DNA from: CAVRQM01 sp963838805
GTDB lineage: Bacteria; Pseudomonadota; Alphaproteobacteria; Acetobacterales; Acetobacteraceae
NCBI GenBank assembly: GCA_963838805.1
Contig: CAWISK010000010.1
Location: 372,001 to 436,000 of the forward strand
Direction of reading: 5' to 3'
Length of the DNA: 64,000 nt
Part shown: positions 18,804 to 31,639 of the stretch, one piece after another
How the letters are laid out: the number at the start of each line of letters is the position of its first letter
How positions within the stretch are numbered: the first letter of the stretch is position 1
Position numbers and translations under genes: made by a program
Notes under the pieces: model-generated
What the model was told of the DNA's origin: nothing
The model's database searches: none
Seen by the model: the letters and a program-made list of their open reading frames with translations, nothing else

Positions 18804-18835
18804 GGGCAGCACGGTGATCGTGCTGCCCCTTTTTT
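18804..18835 (+). terminator. Rho-independent terminator between the EamA gene and dapB
   Basis: A perfect 10-bp stem GGGCAGCACG / CGTGCTGCCC with a 5-nt loop (GTGAT) is followed by C and six T. It lies 104 nt after the EamA stop and 65 nt before the dapB start. It could end the upstream transcript or act as an attenuator in a dapB leader. Confidence 0.85.
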
Positions 18836-18899
18836 CGTGGTGCCGTCTCTGTCTGGCCCCCTCTGGACGGCTCCGGCCGGGCCGGCGCACCCTGCGCTG

Positions 18900-19673
18900 A
18901 TGGAAAAGGGCGTGGGCATCGCCGGAGCCGGCGGGCGGATGGGGCAATTGTTGGCCGATGAGGCACGCGCCGCGGGGCTGATGGTCTCGGGTGGCGTCGA
19001 GCGGCCCGGGGTGGATGTGCCCGGACTGCTGATGTTCCCCGACATCGCCTCGCTGGGTGCGGCCGCCGACGCGGTGCTGGATTTCACCCATGCCTCGGCC
19101 ACCGCCGGCAACGCGCGGGCACTGGCGGAGGCCGGCTGTGCCTGGGTGCTCGGCACCTCCGGCCTGTCGGCCGAGGACGACGCGGCGGTGCGCGAGGCGG
19201 CCCGCCGGATCGCCGTGGTCCAGGCCGCCAATTTCGCGCCCGGCGTGGCGCTGGTGCTCGCGCTGGCCGAACGCATGGCGGCGGCCTTGCCGGCGGATGC
19301 CTATGACGCGGAAATCCTGGAGATGCACCACCGGCAGAAGGTTGACGCGCCATCCGGGACGGCGACGGCACTCGGCCGGGCGGTGGCGCGCGGCCGCGGG
19401 GTGCGGTTCGAAGACGTGCGCGACAGTGGCCGAGACGGGCAGACCGGCGCGCGTCGCCCCGGCGCCATCGGCTTCGCCGCCCTGCGGGGCGGGCAGGTCG
19501 TGGGCGAGCACACGCTGCTGTTCGCGGCCGACAGCGAGCAGGTGGCGCTGACGCACCGCGCCTTCGACCGCCGCAGCTTCGCCGCGGGCGCCATCCGCGC
19601 CGCGATCTGGGTGGCCGGACGCCCGCCGGGGCTGTACGGCATGACGGACGTGCTGGGTCTGTCGGCGGACTGA
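18900..19673 (+). CDS. dapB: 4-hydroxy-tetrahydrodipicolinate reductase
   Basis: This enzyme catalyses the second committed step of diaminopimelate/lysine synthesis, NAD(P)H-dependent reduction in the cytoplasm. It has about 257 residues. The nucleotide loop GIAGAGGRMGQLL is at residues 6-18, the catalytic block ILEMHHRQKVDAPSGTA (His-His and Lys) near 140 and GEHTLLFAAD near 205. The ATG at 18900 puts the loop at the usual position; an upstream GTG at 18837 would add 21 unsupported residues overlapping the terminator. Confidence 0.93.
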   Translation: MEKGVGIAGAGGRMGQLLADEARAAGLMVSGGVERPGVDVPGLLMFPDIASLGAAADAVLDFTHASATAGNARALAEAGCAWVLGTSGLSAEDDAAVREAARRIAVVQAANFAPGVALVLALAERMAAALPADAYDAEILEMHHRQKVDAPSGTATALGRAVARGRGVRFEDVRDSGRDGQTGARRPGAIGFAALRGGQVVGEHTLLFAADSEQVALTHRAFDRRSFAAGAIRAAIWVAGRPPGLYGMTDVLGLSAD

Positions 19674-19694
19674 ATCAGGGAGGGAGAGAGCCGG

Positions 19695-20085
19695 ATGCTC
19701 GATCACATCGGCTTCGCGGTATCCGATTACGATCGGGCCAAGGCGTTCTATGCGGCCGCCCTGGCGCCGCTCGGCGTGAGCCTGGTGTTGGAGGTCGGCC
19801 CCGACCTGCCCGACGTCGTGGCACCGGCGGCGGGCTTCGGGCGAGACGGCAAGCCGGATCTGTGGCTGGGCGCCGAGGGTCGCACCGAGCCGCACATGCA
19901 TATCGCGATCGTCGCGCGCAGCCGCGCCGAGGTCGATGCCTTCCACCGCGCGGCCGCTGGCGGCGGGCGGGCGCGACAATGGCGGCCCCGGCCTGCGGCC
20001 ACATTACCATGCCGACTATTACGCGGCGTTCGTGCTCGATCCGGACGGGCACAATCTCGAGGCGGTCTGCCACGCTCCGGGCTGA
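19695..20085 (+). CDS. VOC-family (glyoxalase-like) protein (frameshift near 19965)
   Basis: This is a single vicinal-oxygen-chelate domain of about 130 residues. It begins MLDHIGFAVSDYDRAKAFY with the first metal His at residue 4, and ends YYAAFVLDPDGHNLEAVCH after the frame is restored by removing one G near 19965 (GGGCGGGCGC). The ATG at 19695 follows GGGAGGGAGAG, a strong ribosome-binding site. The substrate is unknown; most small VOC proteins of this type are uncharacterised. Confidence 0.8.
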
Positions 20086-20124
20086 GCGCCACGTCGGGCA
20101 GCCCAGGACGGGAACTGAGCAAGC

Positions 20125-20775
20125 ATGTTTCCGCTAGGCTGGCTGATCTTAAACGTCGTGTTCCCATTCGTCGCCCCTGTGCTGCGCGACTGTGCGGTGC
20201 CCGCTCTTGATCCAGTTGCGACCTATTCCATTCCATCTGGCTCGATGGCGCCCACTTTGCCGACGGGCAGCTATATCGCCTCGGTCTGCGTCACGCCCGC
20301 GATGGTGGTCCAGCACGGCGACCTGATCGTCTTCCGGGTGGGGCCGGAAGACGGCGCGGTCTTCTACGTCAAGCGGGTCATCGGCTTGCCAGGAGATCGG
20401 GTTGAGCTGTCGCGCGGGGTTCTCGCGATCAACGGCGAGAGTGCGACCTACTCCCGGTCCGCGCAGACCGGGACCGTAGAGCATGGCGACCCCGCGCTGA
20501 CCGGCACCTTGACGGTGGAACAGCTTCCCGGAGGTGCGCGCTACGAAATACTCCAGGGCGACGGAAACTCGCCACAGGATACGACCGCACCGGTTACGGT
20601 GCCGCCGGAAACGGTTTTCGTGCTGGGAGATAACCGCGAAAACTCGATGGACAGCCGGTTCTCGCGGATTGGCTTGGTGCCGCTTAGCCGGGTCTCATCG
20701 CGGGCAGCGTTGATGGTCCAATTCAAGCTGATGTCGCCAGAAATCCTCTATCGCTGGCTGCCGCTCTTTCCCTGA
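20125..20775 (+). CDS. lepB: signal peptidase I (S26 family)
   Basis: This is a 216-residue serine/lysine protease that removes signal peptides on the periplasmic face. There is one N-terminal membrane anchor (residues 3-22). The catalytic serine is in YSIPSGSMAPTL near 40, the general-base lysine in FYVKRVIGLPGDRV near 86, and box E VLGDNRENSMDSR near 172. No frameshift is present. Base composition is visibly less GC-rich than the neighbouring genes, which may indicate more recent acquisition or a second, specialised copy. Confidence 0.88.
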   Translation: MFPLGWLILNVVFPFVAPVLRDCAVPALDPVATYSIPSGSMAPTLPTGSYIASVCVTPAMVVQHGDLIVFRVGPEDGAVFYVKRVIGLPGDRVELSRGVLAINGESATYSRSAQTGTVEHGDPALTGTLTVEQLPGGARYEILQGDGNSPQDTTAPVTVPPETVFVLGDNRENSMDSRFSRIGLVPLSRVSSRAALMVQFKLMSPEILYRWLPLFP

Positions 20776-20825
20776 AGGCTTGACCCCCCGGCCCCGGTTT
20801 GCCACACACGCGCGCCACGCGACCC

Positions 20826-20861
20826 GGGGCAGACGCACGGGCCATTCCATCTGCGTGCCCC
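20826..20861 (+). promoter_or_regulatory. hairpin in the metK 5' leader next to the ribosome-binding site
   Basis: GGGGC (20826-20830), a 2-nt bulge AG and ACGCA (20833-20837) pair with TGCGT GCCCC (20852-20861) across a 14-nt loop. The hairpin is followed immediately by GAGGAG and the metK ATG at 20873. Such placement suits translational control. It could be a SAM- or SAH-sensing element because metK is the SAM synthetase gene, but I cannot match it to a known riboswitch consensus. Confidence 0.4.
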
Positions 20862-20872
20862 GAGGAGATGCC

Positions 20873-22060
20873 ATGCGCGACAAGGGCGAGTTCCTGTTCA
20901 CCTCCGAATCCGTCTCGGAGGGCCATCCCGACAAGGTCGCCGACCGCATCAGCGACACCGTGCTCGACGCCTTCCTGGCCGCCGATCCGTATTCGCGCGT
21001 GGCCTGCGAGACGCTGGTCACCACCAACCGCATCATCCTGGCCGGCGAGACGCGCGGGCCGGATACCGTGACACCGGACCATCTGGCGCATCTCGCGCGC
21101 ATGGCGGTGCACGACATCGGCTATGACCAGGACGGGTTCTCCTGGCGCCGCGCGCGGGTCGAATGCCATCTGCACGCGCAATCGACCGACATCGCCCAGG
21201 GCGTCGATGCCGGCGGCAACAAGGACGAGGGCGCGGGCGACCAGGGCATCATGTTCGGCTACGCCTCGGCCGAGACGCCCAGCCTGATGCCGGCGCCGAT
21301 CTTCTACGCGCACCTGATCCTGCGGCGGATGAGCGAGCTGCGGCGCAACGACGACGTCACCGTGCGCGGCCTGCTGCCGGACGCGAAAAGCCAGGTGACG
21401 CTGCGCTACATCGACGGCAGGCCGGTGGGCGCCGCCTCGATCGTGGTCTCGACCCAGCACGAGGAGGATGTGCCGCAGTCGCGCGTGCGCGAGATGGTGC
21501 TGCCGATCATCGAGACCAGCCTGCCGGAAGGCTGGATGCCGCGCGACGAGGAAATCTACATCAACCCTACCGGCAAGTTCGTGATCGGCGGCCCGGACGG
21601 CGATTGCGGCCTGACCGGGCGCAAGATCATCGTCGATACCTATGGCGGGGCGGCGCCGCATGGCGGCGGGGCGTTCAGCGGCAAGGATCCGACGAAGGTC
21701 GATCGCAGCGCCGCCTATGCGTGCCGGTACCTTGCGAAGAACGTGGTGGCGGCGGGGCTCGCCGACCGCTGCACCTTGCAGATCAGCTACGCGATCGGCG
21801 TGTCGCACCCGCTGTCGGTCTATGTCGAGCTGCACGGCAATCCGTACGAAGTCGATCCGGCGCGGCTGGAATGGACGCTGCGCGAGATGATGAACCTGTC
21901 GCCGCGCGGCATCCGCGAGCATCTGCACCTGAACCGGCCGATCTATGCCGCGACCTCCGCCTACGGCCATTTCGGCCGCGAGCCGGACGAGGAGCACGGC
22001 ACTTTCAGTTGGGAGCGGACCGATCTGGTGCCGGCGCTACGCTCCGCCTTCGGGCGCTGA
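20873..22060 (+). CDS. metK: S-adenosylmethionine synthetase
   Basis: This enzyme makes S-adenosylmethionine from methionine and ATP; it is cytoplasmic and essential. It is 395 residues and intact. Signatures are FTSESVSEGHPDKVADRISD near residue 9, GAGDQGIMFGYA near 122, the glycine-rich GGGAFSGKDPTKVDRSAAY near 264 and ISYAIGVSHP near 302. The ATG at 20873 has GAGGAG ahead of it, and a hairpin lies just upstream. Gene order metK-trmB is conserved in Acetobacteraceae. Confidence 0.96.
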   Translation: MRDKGEFLFTSESVSEGHPDKVADRISDTVLDAFLAADPYSRVACETLVTTNRIILAGETRGPDTVTPDHLAHLARMAVHDIGYDQDGFSWRRARVECHLHAQSTDIAQGVDAGGNKDEGAGDQGIMFGYASAETPSLMPAPIFYAHLILRRMSELRRNDDVTVRGLLPDAKSQVTLRYIDGRPVGAASIVVSTQHEEDVPQSRVREMVLPIIETSLPEGWMPRDEEIYINPTGKFVIGGPDGDCGLTGRKIIVDTYGGAAPHGGGAFSGKDPTKVDRSAAYACRYLAKNVVAAGLADRCTLQISYAIGVSHPLSVYVELHGNPYEVDPARLEWTLREMMNLSPRGIREHLHLNRPIYAATSAYGHFGREPDEEHGTFSWERTDLVPALRSAFGR

Positions 22061-22736
22061 GCCTCCCGGTCAAGCCGCCGCCCGACCGTCTCTACGGCCG
22101 CGCCCGCGGCCACAAGCTGCGGCCGCGCCAGGTCTGGCTGCTGGAGCATCTGCTTCCGCGGCTGCGCGCCGACGCGGCCGATCCGTTCGCGGGCTGGATC
22201 GGCCCGCGCTGGCTGGAGGTGGGCTTCGGCGGCGGCGAGCACGCATTGGCGACGATCGCGGCGCATCCGGAGGCGATGCTGGTTGCCTGCGAGGTGTTCG
22301 ACAACGGCATCTGCTCGCTGCTGTCGCGGCTGGTGCCTCGCAGAGCCCCACCCGGAACGACCTCGCGCTGCCCCCCAATCTGCGCATCTGGGACGATGAC
22401 GCCCGCCTGCTGATCCGGGCGCTGCCGGACGCCAGCCTGGACCGATTGTTCCTGCTGTTCCCTGACCCTGGCCCAAGGCGCGCCACGCCAAGCGCCGCTT
22501 CGTGCATCCGGCCACGCTGCCGGAGCTGGCACGGGTGCTGCGGCCGGGTGCGGAGTGGCGCATCGCCAGCGACGATCCGACCTATCAGGCCTGGGTGGGC
22601 GAGGTGCTGGCGGGACAGGCGCTGTTCGATGCTCCGGCGCCGGCCGTGGCGCGCCCGGATGGCTGGCCGCCCACCCGCTATGAGGCCAAGGCGCTGCGGG
22701 AAGGGCGGGCGCCGCTGTACTGGACGCTGCGGCTGA
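22061..22736 (+). CDS. trmB: tRNA (guanine-N7)-methyltransferase (frameshifts near 22340 and 22467)
   Basis: This enzyme methylates G46 of tRNA. Three reading frames must be joined. Segment 1 is PPDRLYGRARGHKLRPRQ and the AdoMet loop LEVGFGGGEHA; segment 2 is LPPNLRIWDDDARLLIRALP; segment 3 is FPDPWPKARHAKRRF then WRIASDDPTYQAWV. The second break looks like one lost C in the DPWPK codons. No clear start codon is visible right after the metK stop, so the start is uncertain (an indel may hide it). The end is also uncertain: the last frame stays open into the copA region, but the trmB homology ends at LYWTLR and a shift gives a stop at 22736. Confidence 0.82.
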
Positions 22737-22757
22737 CGTTAGAGCGTTTGGCGGGTC

Positions 22758-22788
22758 TTGACCTTCCCATCATGGGAAACCCCATCTG
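22758..22788 (+). promoter_or_regulatory. CueR/MerR-type operator-promoter of copA
   Basis: The dyad TTCCCAT-C-ATGGGAA (perfect 7-bp arms) sits immediately after a -35 TTGACC (22758-22763), with a weak -10 near 22783 at a 19-bp spacing. An overlong spacer filled by a dyad is the hallmark of MerR-family activators, and the arm sequence matches copper-responsive CueR sites. The MerR protein encoded at 25249 is the obvious regulator. Confidence 0.8.
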
Positions 22789-22820
22789 CGGCTGGGTCAC
22801 GCAGAGACGGAGCCAAGCCT

Positions 22821-25252
22821 ATGGATGTCGCGGTTGCCGACATGCCGCTGTCCCCCGGAGCTGTGGGGAGGACTTGGAGTTTTCGATCGAGGGCATGAAC
22901 TGCGCCTCCTGCGTGCGCCGGGTCGAGCGCGCGCTGGACGCAGTTCCCGGCGTTCGCGCCAGTTCGGTCAATCTGGCGACCGGGCGTGCCCGCATCAGCC
23001 AGGACGCAGCCGCCGCGGGTGCCATCGCCGAGGCGGTGCACCAGGCCGGCTACACGATCGCCACAAGCACCGTCGATCTGGCGATTTCCGGCATGACCTG
23101 CGCCTCCTGCGCGCAGCGCGTCGAGCGGGCGCTGCTCGGCGTGCCCGGGGTGGTGTCGGCGGAGGTCAACCTCGCGACCGAGCGGGCGCGCGTGACTAGC
23201 CTGGGCGCCGAGATCCCGGCTGTGGCACTCGCCGATGCCGTGTCCCGCGCCGGCTATGCGGCCCGCCGCTGACCGGCGACGTGCCGGCAGCGGCGGATTC
23301 CGGCGCAGAGTCGGCGCGGCGACGGGACGCACTCCGCGTGGCGCTGGCCGCCGCATTGTCGGCGCCGCTGCTGGCGGGGATGCTCGGCCATCTGCTCGGC
23401 CTGCCGTTGATGCTGCCGGGCTGGGTGCAACTGGCGCTGGCGACGCCGGTGCAGTTCGTGCTGGGCTGGCGCTTCTACAGATCCGGCTGGAAGGCCGCAC
23501 GGGCGCTGTCCGGCAACATGGATCTGCTGGTGGCGCTCGGCACGTCGGCGGCCTACGGGCTCAGCGTGTTTGCCCTGCTGGCGGCACCTCCGGGCACCGA
23601 ACCGGCGCTGTATTTCGAGAGTTCGGCGCTGATCGTCACCTTCGTGCTGCTCGGCAAATGGCTCGAGACCCGCGCCCGCGGGCAGGCCGCGGCGGCGATC
23701 CGGGCACTCGCGGCGCTGCGGCCGGAGACCGCGCGGGTGCGCCGTAACGGCTTGGAGCAGGATCTGCCGATCGCCGATGTGCGCGTGGGCGATCTGGTCG
23801 TGGTCCGGCCCGGCGAGCGCATCGCCGTGGACGGGCGCGTGACCGAGGGCGGCGGCAGCGTGGACGAATCGATGCTGACCGGGGAGAGCCTGCCGGTGGA
23901 GAAATCCGCGGGCGACAGGGTGGCGGGCGGCACGATCAGCGCCGACGGCCAACTGGTCATCGCCACCACGGCGATCGGTGCCGAGACCGTGCTGGCCCGC
24001 ATCGTGCGGCTGGTCGAGGGTGCGCAGGCCAGCAAGGCGCCGGTGCAGCGCCTGGTCGATCGGGTCAGCGGCGTGTTCGTGCCGGTGGTGCTGGCGCTGG
24101 CGCTGGCGACGTTGCTGGGCTGGGGATTGGCCTCCGGCAACTGGACCGGAGCCGCGCTGCACGCGGTGGCGGTGCTGGTGATCGCCTGCCCGTGCGCGCT
24201 GGGCCTGGCCACGCCGACCGCGATCATGGTCGGCACCGGCGCGGCGGCGCGGGCCGGCATCCTGATCCGCGACGCCGAGGCGCTGGAGCGCGCGCACGCG
24301 GTTCGCGTGGTGGCGTTCGACAAGACCGGCACCCTGACCGAAGGCAGGCCGAGATTGACCGATCTGGTCGCCGCCCGTGGCGTGGACGAGGCGGAGTTGC
24401 TGCAACTCGCCGCCGCGTTGCAGGCCGGCAGCACGCATCCGCTGGCCGAAGCGGTGCGCCTGCGGGCCGCCGCCGCCGGTGTCGTCGCGGCCACGCCAGC
24501 CGGAGTTCCGCTCGCTGGCCGGGCGCGGCGTGGCGGCGACGGTGCAAGGGCGCAGCCTGGTGCTGGGCAGCCGACGCATGATCGAGCAGCACGGCGTGCC
24601 GGCCGGCGAGTGGCCGGAGCGCGCGGCGACGCTGGCCGCGCAGGGGCGGTCCGTGTCGTTCCTGGCCGAGACGGCGCCGCGTCGCCGCGTGCTCGGCCTG
24701 CTGGCGTTCGCCGACGCGCCGAAAGCGATCGGCCCGGGAGGCGGTGGCGCGGCTGCGCCGGCGCGGCATCGAGGTCGCGATGCTGACCGGCGACGGACAG
24801 GGTGCGGCCGGCGCAGTCGCCGCGGCGCTCGGGATCGAGCGAGGTGTTCGCCGAGGTGCTCGCCGGAGGGCAAGGCGGAGGCGGTCGCCCGGCTGCGCGA
24901 CGAAGGCGGCGTGGTCGGCATGGTGGGCGACGGGGTGAACGACGCGCCGGCTTTGGCGGCCGCCGATGTCGGGTTCGCGATGGGGACCGGCACCGATGTC
25001 GCCATGCACGCGGCGGGGATCACGCTGATGCGCGGCGACCCGGCTCTGGTGGCCGACGCCATCGACATCTCGCGCCGGACCTACGCCAAGATCCGGCAGG
25101 GGCTGTTCTGGGCCTTTGCCTACAATGTGATCGGCCTGCCGCTCGCGGCGTTCGGCCTGCTCAGCCCGGTGGTGGCGGGGGCGGCGATGGCGGCCAGCAG
25201 CGTGAGCGTCGTCGCCAACGCGCTGCTGCTGCGGCGCTGGAGGCCGGCATGA
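22821..25252 (+). CDS. copA: copper-translocating P1B-type ATPase (several frameshifts)
   Basis: This is an inner-membrane Cu(I) exporter, about 810 residues. There are two N-terminal HMA domains (IEGMNCASCVRR near residue 22; ISGMTCASCAQR near 90). Then come the phosphatase loop TGESLPVEKS, the transmembrane metal site VIACPCALGLATPT, phosphorylation site DKTGTLTEG and hinge GDGVNDAPALAAADVGFAMG. Breaks are near 22873 (a G lost from a run), 23272, 24500, 24735, 24840 and 24865. Each is a single base and all family motifs are present in order, so the protein is probably intact in the organism. The stop overlaps the cueR ATG (ATGA). Confidence 0.9.
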
Positions 25253-25650
25253 ACATCGGCGAGGCCGCCCGCGCCTCCGGCGTCTGCGCGAAGATGATCC
25301 GCTACTACGAGAGCATCGGCCTGATGCGCCGGCCGGCCGCAGCGAGGCCGGCTACCGGCAATACGCGAAGGGGGACGCCGACACGCTGCGCTTCATCCGC
25401 CGGGCGCGCGATTTCGGCTTTCCCATCGACGATATCCGCGTCCTGGTCGGGTTGTGGCGGGACGAGGGGCGGCCCAGCCGCGAGGTGAAGCGGATCGCCC
25501 TCACCCATGTCGCGGCATTGACCCGCAAGATCGCCGAGCTCGCGGCGATGCGCGACGCCCTGGCGGGGCTCGCGGCAAGCTGCCACGGCGATCAGCGCCC
25601 GGAATGTCCGATCCTGGCCGATCTGGGTGCCCGGCCGGGCGCGCGCCAAG
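25249..25650 (+). CDS. cueR: MerR-family copper-responsive regulator (frameshift near 25335, 3' end uncertain)
   Basis: The N-terminal MerR HTH MNIGEAARASGVCAKMIRYY is followed by ESIGLM, then, after a one-base shift near 25335, by SEAGYRQYAKGDADTLRFIR and the dimerisation helix region. CueR-type metal-loop cysteines may be the Cys residues in ASCHGDQRPECPIL, spaced C-x6-C. It activates copA through the dyad at 22758. The frame runs open into rimP, so the true stop is hidden, probably by another indel before the rimP promoter at 25664; the end given is approximate. Confidence 0.82.
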
Positions 25651-25663
25651 AGCGTCCCGGCGC

Positions 25664-25692
25664 TTGCGCCGATCCGCCGCAGCGCCTATGTA
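25664..25692 (+). promoter_or_regulatory. predicted promoter of the rimP-nusA-infB operon
   Basis: TTGCGC (25664-25669), a 17-bp spacer and TATGTA (25687-25692) lie 65 bp upstream of the rimP start and just 5' of a terminator-like leader. The sequence and spacing resemble the rpsU promoter found at 17100. This is pattern-based inference. Confidence 0.55.
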
Positions 25693-25711
25693 GCCGTCAC
25701 ACCAATCTTCT

Positions 25712-25754
25712 CCGTGAACTTTTCGGGGGGTGGCCTTCACGGGCCGCCTTTTTT
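25712..25754 (+). promoter_or_regulatory. rimP leader attenuator (overlapping antiterminator and terminator hairpins)
   Basis: CCGTGAA (25712-25718) can pair with TTCACGG (25736-25742). Alternatively GGTGGCC (25729-25735) pairs with GGCCGCC (25742-25748, one G-U) followed by six T. The two hairpins share bases 25729-25742, so they exclude each other: an attenuator layout. Leaders with a terminator just before rimP are known in other proteobacteria (rimP-leader). The rimP start lies in the T-rich tail. Confidence 0.6.
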
Positions 25755-25757
25755 GTT

Positions 25758-26279
25758 TTGGACGACGATCCGCCACACCATTCCGGGCTCGAGGCCCGCC
25801 TCGCCGCCATCGTCGGCCCCTCGCTCGCGGGCATGGGCTACGATCTGGTGCGCGTCGCCGTGCTGGGGACGCGGCGCCCGACCGTGCAGATCATGGCGGA
25901 GCGGGCGGACGAGGCGGCCATGTCGGTCGAGGATTGCGAGGCGATCAGCCATGCCATCGGCGCCGTGATCGACGTGGAAGACCCGATGCCCGCGAACTGG
26001 GTGCTGGAGATCAGCTCCCCCGGCATCGACCGGCCGCTGACGCGCCGCCGCGACTGGAACCGCTACGCCGGCCACCAGGCGCGGATCGAGCTGGAGGTGC
26101 CGCAGGACGGCCGGCGCCGCGCCACCGGCATCGCACTCGGGGCCGATGCGACGCACGCCCGGCTGCGCCTGGATGACGGCACCGAACTGGCGGTGCCGCT
26201 CGACAATATCCGCCGCGCCAAGCTGGTGCTGACCGACGCCCTGATCGACGCGACCGCAACCCCCTATCGCCCCAACTGA
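25758..26279 (+). CDS. rimP: ribosome maturation factor RimP
   Basis: This is a 30S assembly factor, about 173 residues. Its two domains are seen: the N-terminal ARLAAIVGPSLAGMGYDLVR, and DVEDPMPANWVLEISSPGID with the conserved RPL following, then an SH3-like C-terminal domain (GADATHARLRLDDGTELAVP). No ATG is in frame before the conserved region; a TTG at 25758 gives MDDDPPHHSGLEA, which matches the family's start, so I choose it. It is the first gene of the rimP-nusA-ylxR-infB-rbfA operon. Confidence 0.88.
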   Translation: MDDDPPHHSGLEARLAAIVGPSLAGMGYDLVRVAVLGTRRPTVQIMAERADEAAMSVEDCEAISHAIGAVIDVEDPMPANWVLEISSPGIDRPLTRRRDWNRYAGHQARIELEVPQDGRRRATGIALGADATHARLRLDDGTELAVPLDNIRRAKLVLTDALIDATATPYRPN

Positions 26280-26290
26280 CGAGGCACGAC

Positions 26291-27835
<1,545 letters not shown>

Positions 27836-28547
27836 CGCAGGCGCCGTACAGACGGGCGGGCCGGCCGATTCCGGCTGTGACGAGCCGGAGCGGGGGCCGC
27901 TGCGCCGCTGCGTGATCACGCGCGAACGCCTGCCGCGCGAGACGATGCTCCGTTTCGTCGTGGCACCGGATCGCCGGGTCGTGCCCGATCTGGCGGCACG
28001 CCTGCCCGGCCGGGGAATCTGGTTGAGTGCGCGGCGGGATGTGCTAGATACGGCGCGGGCCAAAGGCGCGTTCGCACGGGCGGCGCGTGGCGCGGTGACG
28101 GTCCCTCCAGATCTTCTGTCCGGGCTCATCATCGCGCTCGAGCGACGGATCGGCGACCACATCGGCCTCGCCCGTCGCGCCGGGCAGGCGGTGAGCGGGT
28201 TCGAGAAGGCGCGGGAATGGCTGGAGACGGGGCGGGCGGCGCTGGTGATCCAGGCCGCGGACGGCAGCCCCGAGGAACGGGCGCGCTTCATGGGCCGCAA
28301 CGCGGGGGCGGTGCCGGTGGTGCAGCCGCTGGCGGCGGCGGCACTTGGGGCGGTCTTCGGTCGTGAGCGGGCGGTGCATGTGGCCGTTTCGGCCGGCCGG
28401 CTGGCGGAAGGTTTGCGGATCGACGCCGAGCGTCTGGCCGGGCTTGCTGGGCGCAGGAAAGGCAGGGTTCGGCGGAGCTCCGGACCGAACGGCAGAACAA
28501 CCCGCCGGCGCGGCCGGCGGGGCGATGGAACGGGATCAGGCGGGTAG

Positions 28548-31192
<2,645 letters not shown>

Positions 31193-31196
<4 letters not shown>

Positions 31197-31622
31197 CGGC
31201 GCGCCCGGCCCCGCCGGGCGCGCGGAGTTCGGCCAAGCCGCCGTCGCAGCGGCAGTTGCGGGTGGGCGAGGAGATCCGCCACGTGCTGGCCGGCATCTTC
31301 GCGCGCGGCGAGATCCGCGACCCCGAGCTGGCGGGGGTTTCCATCACCGTGACCGAGGTGCGGGTGGGACCGGATCTGAAGCGGGCGACCGCCTTCGTGG
31401 CCCGACTCGGCCGCTCGGACGCCGACGCGCTGCTGCCGGCCCTGCGGCGCGCGGCGCCGTTCCTGCGCTCGCAACTGGCCCGCTCGCTGCGCCTGCGCGT
31501 GGCGCCCGACCTGTCGTTCCAGGCGGACACCAGCATGGACTATGCGATGCAGGTCGATCGCCTGCTGCGCCAGCCCGAGGTCGCGCGGGATCTGCGGAGC
31601 GGATCGAACAAAGCCCGAATGA
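31193..31622 (+). CDS. rbfA: ribosome-binding factor A (frameshift near 31603)
   Basis: This is a 30S maturation factor of about 142 residues. The KH-like core is seen as VGEEIRHVLAGIFARGEI, GVSITVTEVRVGPDLKRATA and LRVAPDLSFQADTSMDYAM. The start is a GTG at 31193 overlapping the infB stop (GTGA). The frame stays open far beyond, but removing one base near 31603 yields the typical ending DLRADRTKPE-stop at 31622, 17 nt before the convergent glycosidase gene stops. It is the last gene of the operon; truB does not follow. Confidence 0.88.
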
Positions 31623-31639
31623 GCGCGACGGCGCCAGGG

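Noticed and set aside
22502..23272. Apparent in-frame fusion of trmB to the heavy-metal domains of copA
   Set aside because: A CueR-type promoter and operator lie between them, and an ATG at 22821 begins copA. The open frame results from an indel removing the trmB stop.
25452..26279. Apparent fusion of the cueR C-terminus to rimP
   Set aside because: A promoter and a terminator-like leader separate the two; the shared frame is a chance read-through after an indel in cueR.
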